From assembly GCA_963976395.1 (NCBI GenBank), contig CAXBLG010000034.1, positions 1-31,540 on the forward strand: DNA of 31,540 nt, in the 5' to 3' direction. Below the pieces are notes generated by a model. That model was given only the letters and a program-made list of their open reading frames with translations, was not told the origin of the DNA and did no database searches. Below, one piece after another: positions 7,847 to 14,151 of this stretch (position 1 is the first letter of the stretch; the number at the start of each line of letters is the position of its first letter). A program made the translations under genes and the position numbers. This DNA is from UBA11612 sp963976395 (GTDB taxonomy: Bacteria > Pseudomonadota > Alphaproteobacteria > Rhodospirillales > Rhodospirillaceae).

Positions 7847-8160
7847 AGCTTCATTTCCGCTCTTTGAGTTGCTTCTTTTGATTGCTGTTCCGAGAACTGC
7901 ATACGGATATATTCAAGCTGCGCTTTCAAGAGAGCCGCTTTCTTGCGGGCCTCGATCATTTCCACGATATAATCCATCCACTTGTCTGACGCCTTCACCA
8001 GCATTTCAGCGCGGCTTACAGGCATTTCGCCTTCCTCAGCCATCCACTGCGCCAGCATCGCAGTTTTTGTCTCTTCCAAGATAGAAGCTGCGGCGTCTGC
8101 CTCCACATACTTCTTTGCGATGATCCTGTATTGCTCACTTAAAGGTCGAGAATTGTCCAT
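7843..8160 (-). CDS. Conserved coiled-coil phage protein (105 aa)
   Basis: The middle and end read ASDKWMDYIVEMIEARKKAA, LLKAQLEYIRMQFSEQQS and ATQRAEMKL. I recall this layout from small helical proteins next to YqaJ/ERF recombination genes in phages. It is probably a long helical hairpin or coiled coil; the function is unknown to me. The start overlaps the end of the PD-(D/E)XK-like gene by 26 bases and the stop overlaps the next start in ATGA fashion. By context it may belong to the recombination or DNA-processing set. Confidence 0.72.
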   Translation of the reverse strand: MDNSRPLSEQYRIIAKKYVEADAAASILEETKTAMLAQWMAEEGEMPVSRAEMLVKASDKWMDYIVEMIEARKKAALLKAQLEYIRMQFSEQQSKEATQRAEMKL

Positions 8161-8629
8161 ATCTATTCATCCTCTTTATTAGATCGCTCATTGGTTTTAG
8201 ATTTTCCGCCGGGATATAGTGATTTTTTATTCCATATCCAAAGTCTTTTACCGGCGCTCGCGCGAGAACAGCTCCCCATTCCCATCCAATTAGCTCTATG
8301 TTTTTAGTTTCATGGTCATATTGAGCCAGAACATATATGTCGGCAAACCCTTTGCCTGCTTCATGGATAAGATGGAATGCCTTCCTCGCTGTTTTTACAT
8401 CGACGGTGAAGTTAAGAGGAACGACAAAATCGACCCCTTTATCTCCGTCGAGGCGTCTCTCTAAATCAACCATTTGTCCGGTGAGTTTGCCAAACTCAAC
8501 CTCGCCCAGCAGGCCGATAAGTTCATAGTCTTCTGACAAGGGGCGTGACGAAGCATGATTTCTGTGGGCGTCATGCCTGTCCTGCGCCTCTTGTCCGACT
8601 ATTTGTCGGAGAAGTTCTTCACGTTCCAT
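8135..8629 (-). CDS. Putative PD-(D/E)XK-like nuclease
   Basis: Residues 36-50 (ELIGLLGEVEFGKLTG) provide an acidic helix, and residues 61-82 give a D-x-x-x-x-V-D67-F strand followed by V-D77-V-K79, the D...DxK pattern of restriction-like folds. The rest (EAGKGFADIYVLAQYD, ELIGWEWGAVLA) matches the usual alternating strands after the active site. In this setting it may process DNA ends or act on host DNA. The stop and start overlap its neighbours, and the ATG follows the end of the SSB-tail gene directly. Fold assignment is from motif spacing only and could be wrong. Confidence 0.6.
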   Translation of the reverse strand: MEREELLRQIVGQEAQDRHDAHRNHASSRPLSEDYELIGLLGEVEFGKLTGQMVDLERRLDGDKGVDFVVPLNFTVDVKTARKAFHLIHEAGKGFADIYVLAQYDHETKNIELIGWEWGAVLARAPVKDFGYGIKNHYIPAENLKPMSDLIKRMNRYGQFSTFK

Positions 8630-8886
8630 CAGAACGGCAGATCGTCATCAATAGGCGGTCTAGCAGCCGGCTTCTGCGCCTGCTCGCCTTCCGTCTTTTT
8701 GTAGGGTTCCGAAATCTTGACGCTCAACCATACGCTGTCGTTTTTATCGCGCTTCTTCCACAAGGCTATACGAATGGTTTCTCCGCGCCACAGAGCCTCG
8801 CCCGTGAAGTCAGGGTGGCTGTCGGTCATCTTGTTCTTGTTTCCGAAGATGCTTCCCTGACCTTCTTTCCGCTCATACTTGCTCAT
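8629..8886 (-). CDS. Small protein with SSB-like acidic C-terminal tip
   Basis: This 85-residue protein ends in D-D-D-L-P-F, nearly the acidic tip of bacterial SSB (DDDIPF) that recruits recombination and repair partners. The N-terminal 55 residues (GSIFGNKNKM, FTGEALWRGETIRIALWKK, SVWLSVKISEPYKK) look like a small beta barrel. A linker (GEQAQKPAARPP) separates the two, just as in SSB. It lies between the YqaJ exonuclease and the nuclease-like gene, overlapping the exonuclease by 14 bases. I infer a minimal single-strand binding or decoy-tail protein. The fold itself is not proven. Confidence 0.7.
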   Translation of the reverse strand: MSKYERKEGQGSIFGNKNKMTDSHPDFTGEALWRGETIRIALWKKRDKNDSVWLSVKISEPYKKTEGEQAQKPAARPPIDDDLPF

Positions 8887-9502
8887 TGGTTTCTCCGCAA
8901 ATCTTGTTCAGTCGTTCAATCTTGTCCGCCATTTCACTGAGGAATTTGGACACCTCAACCTCAAGATTGGCGATCATTTTGTCGTCGCGCTCAATCCTAT
9001 GGATATAGAGCTGCATGTTTTCCGGCATCCGTGGATCGAATGAAACAAAATCGCACCATTCTCTCCCCGTGCAGGCCATCTGCCACTGCATCTGAACATA
9101 ATACTTGGTCGGAACTTCCTGCTCCAAGAGCGTGTTCATGTGGGTATTGGTGATGGGACATTTGATCTCAACGAGACCTTTATCCTCCACCAAACCGTCA
9201 GGGCTTGCGCCGGCGTTCTCGATTGTAGGGTGGGGGACAAACCCGATTTCCTCAACGCTGATCCCCGTCGCGCTGACGTAAGCCGCGCGAGCGAAAGGCT
9301 CGGTATTTGTCCCCCACACCATTGCCGCGTTCTGATAGGACTCCCCCACCGTCCCAGTCAGGCGCTGGCAAATCAGCTCAGCCATGTAGTTGTCACGGCT
9401 AGAGCTGTATCCAGATTTTGTTTTCGCGATGATGTCAGCGACCCGGCTGGCAGTGACTTTGCCGGCGCGAGCGCGGAACCATTCTTCTGTCCGCTGCTCC
9501 AT
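8873..9502 (-). CDS. YqaJ-type viral recombinase (lambda Exo-like exonuclease)
   Basis: The start is the ATG at 9502, overlapping the ERF stop in TGATG. The N-terminus has QRTEEWFRARAGKVTAS, the family opening. Then come T-N-T-E68-P-F, G-A-S-P-D102-G-L and L-V-E112-I-K114-C-P, the catalytic acidic residues and lysine, followed by YYVQMQWQMACTGREWCDF. The enzyme would digest one strand of linear duplex DNA from the 5' end to give a 3' overhang. It is paired with an ERF annealing protein, the usual partner in two-component phage recombination. The C-terminus is a long coiled-coil region. Identification is firm. Confidence 0.93.
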   Translation of the reverse strand: MEQRTEEWFRARAGKVTASRVADIIAKTKSGYSSSRDNYMAELICQRLTGTVGESYQNAAMVWGTNTEPFARAAYVSATGISVEEIGFVPHPTIENAGASPDGLVEDKGLVEIKCPITNTHMNTLLEQEVPTKYYVQMQWQMACTGREWCDFVSFDPRMPENMQLYIHRIERDDKMIANLEVEVSKFLSEMADKIERLNKICGETNEQV

Positions 9503-9972
9503 CAAAGGTCATCCACATCTGCGGGAGCCGGACGACGCGGAGCCACATAGCTGCGACCAGAGCCGGCTTGAGCCGGAGAGACTTCAGCAGCGGCGTTGCC
9601 ATCATCATCCTCAGCGGCCAAGTTAAGCATGGCTGACAGCGAGTAACGCCGGCAGTAGGTCAAAGCAGACCCAACGCCGTGGGCGTTAACCTTCTCACCA
9701 AGAGGCATACTCAGCGTCTCCGCGATAAATTCTCCGCTTTTGTGAAGGATCATGGTTTCGATTTCTACCCATCCACCGGACATAGTTGGGAGCTGGATCA
9801 CAGAGAGGTCATTGTCTGCCAATGGCTTGCGAATCACATCTCGCAGTGCGTTGATGTCGGCATATTTAGACCGGAAAGCCGGGTTTGCCTTGTCTTTGCT
9901 GGCGGACTCAATTTCCCCTTGAGCCTTAGCAAGAGCCGTAGCCAACTCGCTGATGGTGTCGGACATTCTCAT
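9502..9972 (-). CDS. erf: ERF-family single-strand annealing protein
   Basis: Residues 1-110 follow the ERF pattern: LATALAKAQGEIESASKD, N-P-A-F-R-S-K-Y-A-D, then V-I-Q-L-P, ETMILHKSGEF and G-S-A-L-T-Y-C-R-R-Y. This family anneals complementary single strands during phage recombination and genome circularisation or repair. The tail (about residues 120-156) is disordered, Pro/Ala-rich, and ends in acidic DVDDL, perhaps an interaction tip. The ATG at 9972 has GGGGAG 6 bases upstream. It lies directly before the YqaJ exonuclease with a TGATG junction, so the two are translated together. Confidence 0.93.
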   Translation of the reverse strand: MRMSDTISELATALAKAQGEIESASKDKANPAFRSKYADINALRDVIRKPLADNDLSVIQLPTMSGGWVEIETMILHKSGEFIAETLSMPLGEKVNAHGVGSALTYCRRYSLSAMLNLAAEDDDGNAAAEVSPAQAGSGRSYVAPRRPAPADVDDL

Positions 9973-9984
9973 ATTGCTCTCCCC

Positions 9985-10260
9985 TTAGATGTGTTCGAGG
10001 GCTTCGCCCATGATGCGATCGCCGAATGCAAAATCTTTGTGAAGTGTCGGAACAATGGCGTCGAACAGGAACGAACCGCGACGGAAAACTTCGACCTTGC
10101 CATCGGGCTTCTCAAGCTGGATGCCCTCGATGTACCAGTCGAGATCGCCGTTGATGCGCTCAATGCAGACTTCCAGCCAGCTCTCCGTGAGGGTCAGGCC
10201 CGGATAAGCAGGAACGGTGAGTTCTTCGACGTGATAGATGAAGTCGGTAACGTAGGCCAT
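9985..10260 (-). CDS. Hypothetical protein, first gene of the leftward operon
   Basis: A 91-residue protein starting MAYVTDFIYHVEEL, with an aromatic and acidic composition and a likely mixed alpha/beta fold (DLDWYIEGIQLEKPDGKVEVF). No family is recognised. The ATG at 10260 has GGAG 8 bases upstream, about 25 bases after the predicted leftward transcription start, so it is the first translated gene of the operon. First genes of leftward early units are often regulators or host-inhibition proteins, but I see no DNA-binding motif. Confidence 0.72.
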   Translation of the reverse strand: MAYVTDFIYHVEELTVPAYPGLTLTESWLEVCIERINGDLDWYIEGIQLEKPDGKVEVFRRGSFLFDAIVPTLHKDFAFGDRIMGEALEHI

Positions 10261-10291
10261 GTCGGTATCTCCAAATCAATCTTGCCTACAC

Positions 10292-10319
10292 AGAATAGCC
10301 GCCCTGCACAGGGTGTCAA
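10292..10319 (-). promoter_or_regulatory. Leftward early promoter (sigma70-type)
   Basis: On the minus strand a perfect TTGACA (10319-10314) is followed by 16 bases and TATTCT (10297-10292), four of six matches to the -10 box. Transcription would start near 10285 and enter the leftward operon at 10260. It shares a small intergenic space with a rightward promoter. Confidence 0.6.
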
Positions 10320-10327
10320 CATTTATT

Positions 10328-10356
10328 TTGACAAAACGAAACAGATTTCCGAAAAT
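10328..10356 (+). promoter_or_regulatory. Rightward promoter for Cro-like gene
   Basis: A perfect TTGACA at 10328-10333 is followed by 17 bases and GAAAAT (10351-10356), four of six matches. The expected start is close to 10363, which almost coincides with the ATG at 10364. The leftward -35 box is only 8 bases away, back to back, so RNA polymerases for the two directions would compete. Confidence 0.5.
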
Positions 10357-10371
10357 GTTTCACATGAAACA
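10356..10371 (+). promoter_or_regulatory. Probable operator at the start of the Cro-like gene
   Basis: A perfect inverted repeat TGTTTCA-CA-TGAAACA covers the end of the -10 box, the predicted transcription start and the ATG. A half-site with six of seven matches (CGAAACA) lies in the spacer at 10337-10343. This is where an autorepressor would block transcription. The likely ligand is the Cro-like product encoded here. Confidence 0.5.
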
Positions 10372-10561
10372 GCGCGACCCAATTCTCCTAGAAGTTTACG
10401 CAGCCTTCGGCTCTGCGGCCAATCTGTCTCGGTTCCTCGGGGTTTCCCGAGCCGCCGTCTGCCATTGGCAACGAGTACCGTTCCGACACCTCCGTGTTAT
10501 AGAGGAGAGGACCGGCATTCCTCGGGAGCGAATGAGGCCCGACATCTATGGGAAAGACTGA
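10364..10561 (+). CDS. Cro/YdaS-like helix-turn-helix repressor
   Basis: The 65-residue product has ANLSRFLGVSRAAVCHWQ, a clear helix-turn-helix, then VPFRHLRVIEERTGIPRERMRPDIY. That ending (P-x-x-x-x-x-x-I-E-x-x-T-G-I-x-x-x-x-x-R-P-D) is typical of Cro/YdaS-type phage repressors. No ribosome binding site precedes the ATG at 10364 or the one at 10355. Since the predicted transcript begins about there, leaderless translation is likely, as for lambda cI from PRM. It would bind the overlapping operator and set the balance between leftward and rightward transcription. Confidence 0.78.
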   Translation: MKQRDPILLEVYAAFGSAANLSRFLGVSRAAVCHWQRVPFRHLRVIEERTGIPRERMRPDIYGKD

Positions 10562-10757
10562 TGGCCCCAACCCGCACCTCGTGCTGTTATGGTTTGACTT
10601 GGGTTTTGACACCGCCGCTATAGCCGAAAAGCTCGGCGTGCCTGAGCCTGACGTTTATCATGCCCTCCAGAGGGCCAGAGAGGCCCGGAGACGCCTGTAC
10701 GATGAGAATTGTCCTACCATTGCCGCCAAGCATCAATCGCCTCTGGAGGACGAATAA
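10548..10757 (+). CDS. Small helix-turn-helix-like protein (69 aa)
   Basis: The body reads LWFDLGFDTAAIAEKLGVPEPDVYHALQRARE, a predicted helix-turn-helix of the kind found in small phage DNA-binding proteins. The N-terminus is short and the C-terminal 20 residues are polar. The start overlaps the end of the Cro-like gene by 14 bases and the end overlaps the RusA gene by 56 bases, so translation is likely coupled. It may act as a transcription regulator of the rightward unit; the target is unknown. Confidence 0.65.
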   Translation: MGKTDGPNPHLVLLWFDLGFDTAAIAEKLGVPEPDVYHALQRAREARRRLYDENCPTIAAKHQSPLEDE

Positions 10758-11058
10758 AAGCGGCGGCATGTACCGATCGCCGAAATATGCTGCATGGCGC
10801 ACGGCTGCCATTTGGCAGACCGCTGTTCAGGTCAAGGGCGGCGGGATCAAGGGGCGGTACAAGGCTACTTTCCATTTCGTACGTCCTGACAAGCGCCAGC
10901 GCGATTTGGACAACCTTCTGAAGGCTGCGATGGACGTTCTCGTGACTGCTAAGGTCGTGGAGAATGATTGCCTCTGCGAGTGGCTGGAAGCCCGCTGGGT
11001 GCCCGAGGGGCCGCAGTGCCTTATTATGCTGGAAGCTCTCGATGAAAATTCCGATTGA
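10702..11058 (+). CDS. rusA-like: RusA-family Holliday junction resolvase
   Basis: Starting at the ATG at 10702 the product is 118 residues, the usual RusA length. It opens MRIVLPLPPSINRLWR, the family signature (P-P-S-x-N). D68, D70, K74 and D89 lie at the same spacing as the catalytic set of Escherichia coli RusA. The enzyme would cut four-way junctions formed by replication or ERF-driven recombination before packaging. A frame extending upstream to 10660 lacks a sensible start. It overlaps its neighbours on both sides. Confidence 0.9.
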   Translation: MRIVLPLPPSINRLWRTNKSGGMYRSPKYAAWRTAAIWQTAVQVKGGGIKGRYKATFHFVRPDKRQRDLDNLLKAAMDVLVTAKVVENDCLCEWLEARWVPEGPQCLIMLEALDENSD

Positions 11059-11248
11059 TGTTCAGATCGGGGCTGTCGAGCGGGCGATCATCAATCTCGA
11101 AGGCCATATCGAGATACTGCGCGACCTTGTAGCCAAAAAGAAGCGCGACCCTATCGTATTGGTTTCAAAGGAAAATTGGCTTCCAGAGCTGAAAGCTGCG
11201 CTGGAAACTTTGCGCTGGGTCGAAAAAAATAAAAATAATTTGAAATGA
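11042..11248 (+). CDS. Hypothetical helical protein (68 aa)
   Basis: Starting at the ATG at 11042 the product is MKIPIDVQIGAVERAIINL followed by helices and a Lys/Asn-rich end. It is probably a two-helix protein. No family is recognised. It overlaps the RusA stop by 17 bases. An in-frame upstream extension to 10964 would overlap RusA for longer and reads unlike protein, so it was not used. Confidence 0.6.
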   Translation: MKIPIDVQIGAVERAIINLEGHIEILRDLVAKKKRDPIVLVSKENWLPELKAALETLRWVEKNKNNLK

Positions 11249-11252
11249 GCTG

Positions 11253-11281
11253 TTGACATGGTTTTAAACCACTGGCATATT
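11253..11281 (+). promoter_or_regulatory. Sigma70-type promoter
   Basis: A perfect TTGACA (11253-11258) is followed by a 17-base spacer and CATATT (11276-11281), four of six matches to the -10 box. The start would be near 11288, about 24 bases before the ATG at 11313, with GGAG 8 bases upstream of that ATG. The 9-base string TTGACATGG occurs again at 11296-11304. Confidence 0.55.
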
Positions 11282-11312
11282 GCCCTTGTCAGATTGACAT
11301 GGAGATACGCCA

Positions 11313-11597
11313 ATGACCAACCTCGCTGCACTCGCCGATCGCTACGCCGACATCAAGGCTGAAATTGAGGGTCTGACCCGCCTCCTGAACGAGGTCAAGG
11401 ACGAGATCAAGGCCGCTGGCCGTGAAGAGATCGTGGGCACTCGCGCGGTCGTTACGCTGGGCCTGTCTGAGCGCAACACCCTCGACCCCAAGCTGGTCCG
11501 CACGCTGCTGACCGACGAGCAGGTCGCCTCCTGCACCAAGACCGCGCTTGTCGAGACGATCCGCGTCAAGGCGATCGTCCCTGTGACCACCGTCTGA
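11313..11597 (+). CDS. Conserved phage protein with coiled-coil N-terminus (94 aa)
   Basis: The first half is a helix (LADRYADIKAEIEGL, LLNEVKDEIKAAG). The second half contains V-G-T-R-A-V-V-T-L-G-L-S-E-R and a Leu/Val-rich end with TLLTDEQVASCTKTALVETIR. I recall similar proteins in rhizobial and other alphaproteobacterial phages, but know no function. It has its own promoter and a good ribosome binding site, so it is probably abundant early. It begins a run of small genes up to 12207. Confidence 0.7.
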   Translation: MTNLAALADRYADIKAEIEGLTRLLNEVKDEIKAAGREEIVGTRAVVTLGLSERNTLDPKLVRTLLTDEQVASCTKTALVETIRVKAIVPVTTV

Positions 11598-11607
11598 GGA
11601 GGGTGCA

Positions 11608-11817
11608 ATGACTCGCCTTTTCTACAAAGTGAAGATTGAGTTCGCAGACGGCAAAGTCATCCCCTACAACTTCGGCTCAAAATACGAAGCAATGACCTTC
11701 ATCGAGGAGGTCACATCTAAACTGAATGTTAAGGAAGTCGGATGGTCAATAGACCACCTGATGAGCCGCAAGGAAGCCTTCAACGAGGTTCAGCAACTTA
11801 ACGCAGAGGATTTTTGA
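11608..11817 (+). CDS. Hypothetical protein (69 aa)
   Basis: A small protein beginning MTRLFYKVKIEFADGKVIPYNF with strands followed by a helix (KYEAMTFIEEVTSKL). No motif is recognised. GGAGG precedes the ATG by 6 bases. It follows the 11313 gene after 10 bases and is followed after one base by the next ATG. The codon use matches its neighbours, so it is likely a real early gene. Confidence 0.68.
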   Translation: MTRLFYKVKIEFADGKVIPYNFGSKYEAMTFIEEVTSKLNVKEVGWSIDHLMSRKEAFNEVQQLNAEDF

Positions 11818-11818
11818 T

Positions 11819-12013
11819 ATGCCCATCGCAACGATACCTAACGCTGACGGAACCTTCACGCTCACCTACTTCGGGAAGGAGGTCGGCTGGTTCGTAAAAG
11901 GCCGGCTGCCGTCCGGGGAGAAGTGCTGGCGCGCTCTGAGCGTGCATGGATACATCCGCCATTGCCGCACCCGTGACGGCGCTCGCAGCTTCTTGCTGGG
12001 GGCGTACCATTGA
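11819..12013 (+). CDS. Hypothetical protein (64 aa)
   Basis: The product MPIATIPNADGTFTLTYFGK continues with GWFVKGRLPSGEKCWRALS and a basic helical end ARSFLLGAYH. It is probably a small beta-type protein. No family is recognised. It follows the preceding stop after one base and its own stop overlaps a TTG start, a tight arrangement that supports it as a gene. Confidence 0.62.
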   Translation: MPIATIPNADGTFTLTYFGKEVGWFVKGRLPSGEKCWRALSVHGYIRHCRTRDGARSFLLGAYH

Positions 12014-12207
12014 CCGACGACAACCCGCGCCACGAGCATCTGCTGCGACTGCTCTGGGATTTGAACATCACGAACGCTGAGGCCATCCGTCTGTGCAAGG
12101 TAAACCCTCGCACGTTCTACCGCTGGCTGGCCGGCACCAGTCCGGTGCCTTACACGGCGATCCGAATGTTTGAACTGATGCTTGCGCTGAAAGAGGCAAA
12201 GTCGTAG
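12010..12207 (+). CDS. Small helix-turn-helix protein with TTG start
   Basis: A TTGA overlap joins this gene to the previous stop. The product has LLWDLNITNAEAIRLCKVNP and RTFYRWLAGTSPVPYTAIRM, a helix-turn-helix of the XRE/Cro class with W-L-x-G in the second helix. The length (65 aa) suits a phage regulator or antitoxin-type protein. No toxin gene is next to it. It closes the small-gene run before a hairpin and the replication genes. The start codon choice rests on overlap and the fit of the domain. Confidence 0.68.
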   Translation: MTDDNPRHEHLLRLLWDLNITNAEAIRLCKVNPRTFYRWLAGTSPVPYTAIRMFELMLALKEAKS

Positions 12208-12219
12208 TCTCAAAAGACT

Positions 12220-12251
12220 GAGGCCCACCGGGGGCGAATCCGATGGGCCTC
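12220..12251 (+). terminator. Stem-loop, possible terminator or leader structure
   Basis: GAGGCCCA (12220-12227) pairs perfectly with TGGGCCTC (12244-12251) around a 16-base loop. A smaller hairpin AGTCT-CAAA-AGACT lies just before it. There is no run of T after the stem, so termination may be weak, or it may act on the following replication genes. Confidence 0.35.
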
Positions 12252-12342
12252 GAAACCAACTACGCGGAAGCAGCGCGCGTTGGGCTTGCCAAGATTTTTA
12301 TCATGGTACGGCTCCACTCGCAACGACATACGAGTGTACATC

Positions 12343-13059
12343 ATGAGCCGTCCGTGGATGCCCCTGTACGTCGCTGATTACTTGGCCGACACCGCTCATC
12401 TGGGCGCGTTGGAGAGCGGCGTCTATCTTCATTTGATTATGCACTATTGGCTCAAAGGGGGCCTGCCGAACGACCCTGTTCAATTGGCGAAGATTTCCCG
12501 CGTGTCGCTCAAACAATTCAATCGACTATCTCCCATCGTTGCCCCCTTCTTCGGCCCCAACTGGACCCACAAGCGGATTGACCAAGAGCTTGAAAAGTCT
12601 GGGGAAATATCGAAAAAACGACGTGATGCAGTGGCACAAAGGAAGGACCGTAGTAGCACAAATGTACCTACAAGTGTAGATCAATTGAACACACAATCAC
12701 AATCACAGTCACAATCACATATAGAAATAAAGGATTCTACTAGAGAGAGGCGCTCGCAAGCTCGCGGCTCTCGCCTCCCCCCAGATTGGCTCCCGAAAGA
12801 ACATTTGGATGAGGAACGTGAGCTTGAGAAGTTCCGGGATTACTGGATCGCGCAGCCCGGCCAGAAGGGCGTGAAGACCGATTGGGACGCCACATGGCGG
12901 AACTGGGTCCGCAGGGCTGCGGAGAGAACGCCCGCCAGACCATCCACAAACCGAATCGCAAACGCAGCAAAGGAGATGCTCGATGCCGAAAGAAGCCGCA
13001 ATCAAAGCAGTTGGGATCATCCTGTCCTGCTTCCCTTCGGCAAATCGGGAGGGAATTGA
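12343..13059 (+). CDS. DUF1376 (YdaU-like) replication protein
   Basis: The start at 12343 gives MSRPWMPLYVADYLADTAHL, then LGALESGVYLHLIMHYW, the hallmark of the DUF1376 domain, a winged helix of phage replication initiators. The middle (about residues 85-145) is polar and low complexity, encoded by an ACAATC hexamer array and AT-rich DNA. The C-terminal part has W-x-x-x-W-R-N-W-V-R-R, as in related initiators that recruit a helicase. The 238-residue length is usual. A CACTCG/CGAGTG dyad (12315-12336) lies just upstream. There is no strong ribosome binding site. It overlaps the next gene by 77 bases. Confidence 0.85.
   Translation: MSRPWMPLYVADYLADTAHLGALESGVYLHLIMHYWLKGGLPNDPVQLAKISRVSLKQFNRLSPIVAPFFGPNWTHKRIDQELEKSGEISKKRRDAVAQRKDRSSTNVPTSVDQLNTQSQSQSQSHIEIKDSTRERRSQARGSRLPPDWLPKEHLDEERELEKFRDYWIAQPGQKGVKTDWDATWRNWVRRAAERTPARPSTNRIANAAKEMLDAERSRNQSSWDHPVLLPFGKSGGN
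12693..12719 (+). repeat. ACAATC hexamer tandem repeat inside the replication gene
   Basis: Four hexamers, ACAATC, ACAATC, ACAGTC, ACAATC, followed by ACA, encode an alternating Gln-Ser stretch. They are followed by the AT-rich stretch 12718-12743 (for example ATATAGAAATAAAGG). The layout, iterons in an initiator gene next to an AT-rich tract, resembles the origin inside lambda O. Confidence 0.6.
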
Positions 13060-13387
13060 GAATTATTACCGAATGGCTTCGGAAAGCTTGTCGGAATTTC
13101 CAGACGAAATTCTGCACAAGTTGTGCGACCCAAAGACAGGGATTGTGACGACCAGCACGTTCCTTCCGTCGATTTCCGAGCTGCGAGCGTACTGCCATCG
13201 GGAGTGGGACAAGCTCACGCCGAGGCGCGTCGATGACCAAGCGGAAGAGGCTCGCCGGCTGTACGGGCCGGCTGATGTCGAGACGCCAGAAGAGCGTGAG
13301 GCCCGCCGGGCGATCATCAAACAAAAGTTCCAAGAGCTGATTGCAGAGCTGAAGATGACGAGCGCGATGAACTCGATGCGAAAATAA
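12983..13387 (+). CDS. Replication-associated protein, possibly helicase-loader-like
   Basis: The product of 134 residues has ILSCFPSANREGIENYYRMA, then FPDEILHKLCDPKTGIVTTS and TFLPSISELRAYC. The order P-x-x-x-x-x-x-x-x-Y, D-P-x-x-G, F-L-P-x-x-x-E-x-x-x-x-C resembles the N-terminal part of phage helicase loaders and DnaB-partner proteins. No Walker motifs are present, so it is not an AAA+ loader. The ATG has AAGGAG 7 bases upstream. It overlaps the DUF1376 gene, which matches an initiator/loader pair. The assignment is tentative. Confidence 0.5.
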   Translation: MPKEAAIKAVGIILSCFPSANREGIENYYRMASESLSEFPDEILHKLCDPKTGIVTTSTFLPSISELRAYCHREWDKLTPRRVDDQAEEARRLYGPADVETPEEREARRAIIKQKFQELIAELKMTSAMNSMRK

Positions 13388-13405
13388 GTGTTGAGTTTTG
13401 TAGAG

Positions 13406-13425
13406 ATTTGCATTAACGTGCAAAT
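13406..13425 (+). promoter_or_regulatory. Operator-like dyad
   Basis: ATTTGCA-TTAACG-TGCAAAT is a perfect inverted repeat with 7-base arms, lying 47 bases before the ATG at 13473. A poor promoter (TTGAGT at 13391-13396 with TAACGT 17 bases on) overlaps it. It could be a binding site for one of the small helix-turn-helix proteins. Confidence 0.4.
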
Positions 13426-13472
13426 ACCGAGCGCAGCGGTCCTGCGCGCCCGCAGAGCTTAGGAGAGCAACG

Positions 13473-14105
13473 ATGGCTGCGAGCAACACGACGACGGTGG
13501 TTCTTCCGCCGCTTCAGATTGAAACTGTGAATGTGACTTTGATTGGAGATACGCCACTGATCGTGCATCGCTGGTCTGAGAAGGCCAAGAAGCAAATGCT
13601 CGACAAACAGATGAAGAAAGCGACCGCCGGCAAAGAAGCGAAAGACCCGGAGCGCGACTTCCGCGAATCGCTGTACGTTCTCGATGATGGCTCGTATGGC
13701 TTCCCGATCATCGGCTTTAAGGCTGCGGCAGTCACGGCTTGCACCAGCATCGGCTCGATGACCAAGGTTGCTGCGCGTCAGGCGTTCCATGTCGATGGCG
13801 AGTTCGCTGTCATTGAGGGCGATGAACCGACTATGCGTGAAGACATGGTGCGCGTTGGCATGGGTACTGCTGACATTCGTTATCGTGGTGAGTTCAAGAA
13901 CTGGTTCACGACGATCGCGGTGAAATTTAACGCCAACGTGATGAGCGCAGAACAAATCCTCAATCTCATGCAGACTGCTGGCTTCGCTGTTGGTGTTGGT
14001 GAGTGGCGTCCTGAGAAGGATGGTCAATTTGGTCGTTTCCATGTTGCGACTGCTGCTGAAATGAAAATCATCAATGAAATGCGTGAGAAAAAGAAGGCAG
14101 CGTGA
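13473..14105 (+). CDS. Conserved phage protein with RAMP/Cas7-like traits
   Basis: I know this 210-residue type from many phages as a conserved hypothetical. It begins with a strand and I-G-D-T-P-L-I-V-H-R-W, has F-P-I-I-G-F-K-A-A-A-V-T-A-C in the middle, and ends with A-G-F-A-V-G-V-G-E-W-R-P then G-Q-F-G-R-F-H-V. The last part recalls the glycine-rich loop of RAMP proteins such as Cas7. The order, a P-L strand, an aromatic/Gly/Lys segment and a G-x-G-x-x-R...G-x-G-R-F end, fits but does not prove that fold. The ATG has AGGAG upstream. A GC hairpin follows the stop. Confidence 0.6.
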   Translation: MAASNTTTVVLPPLQIETVNVTLIGDTPLIVHRWSEKAKKQMLDKQMKKATAGKEAKDPERDFRESLYVLDDGSYGFPIIGFKAAAVTACTSIGSMTKVAARQAFHVDGEFAVIEGDEPTMREDMVRVGMGTADIRYRGEFKNWFTTIAVKFNANVMSAEQILNLMQTAGFAVGVGEWRPEKDGQFGRFHVATAAEMKIINEMREKKKAA

Positions 14106-14111
14106 TATAAT

Positions 14112-14132
14112 GGCGGGGTGATGAGCCCCGCC
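14112..14132 (+). terminator. GC-rich stem-loop, probable weak terminator
   Basis: GGCGGGG (14112-14118) pairs with CCCCGCC (14126-14132) around a 7-base loop, followed by TCTTT. The stem is strong but the T-run is short, so partial termination is likely and would limit expression of the next gene. Confidence 0.55.
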
Positions 14133-14151
14133 TCTTTCATTGGGGGAAAGC

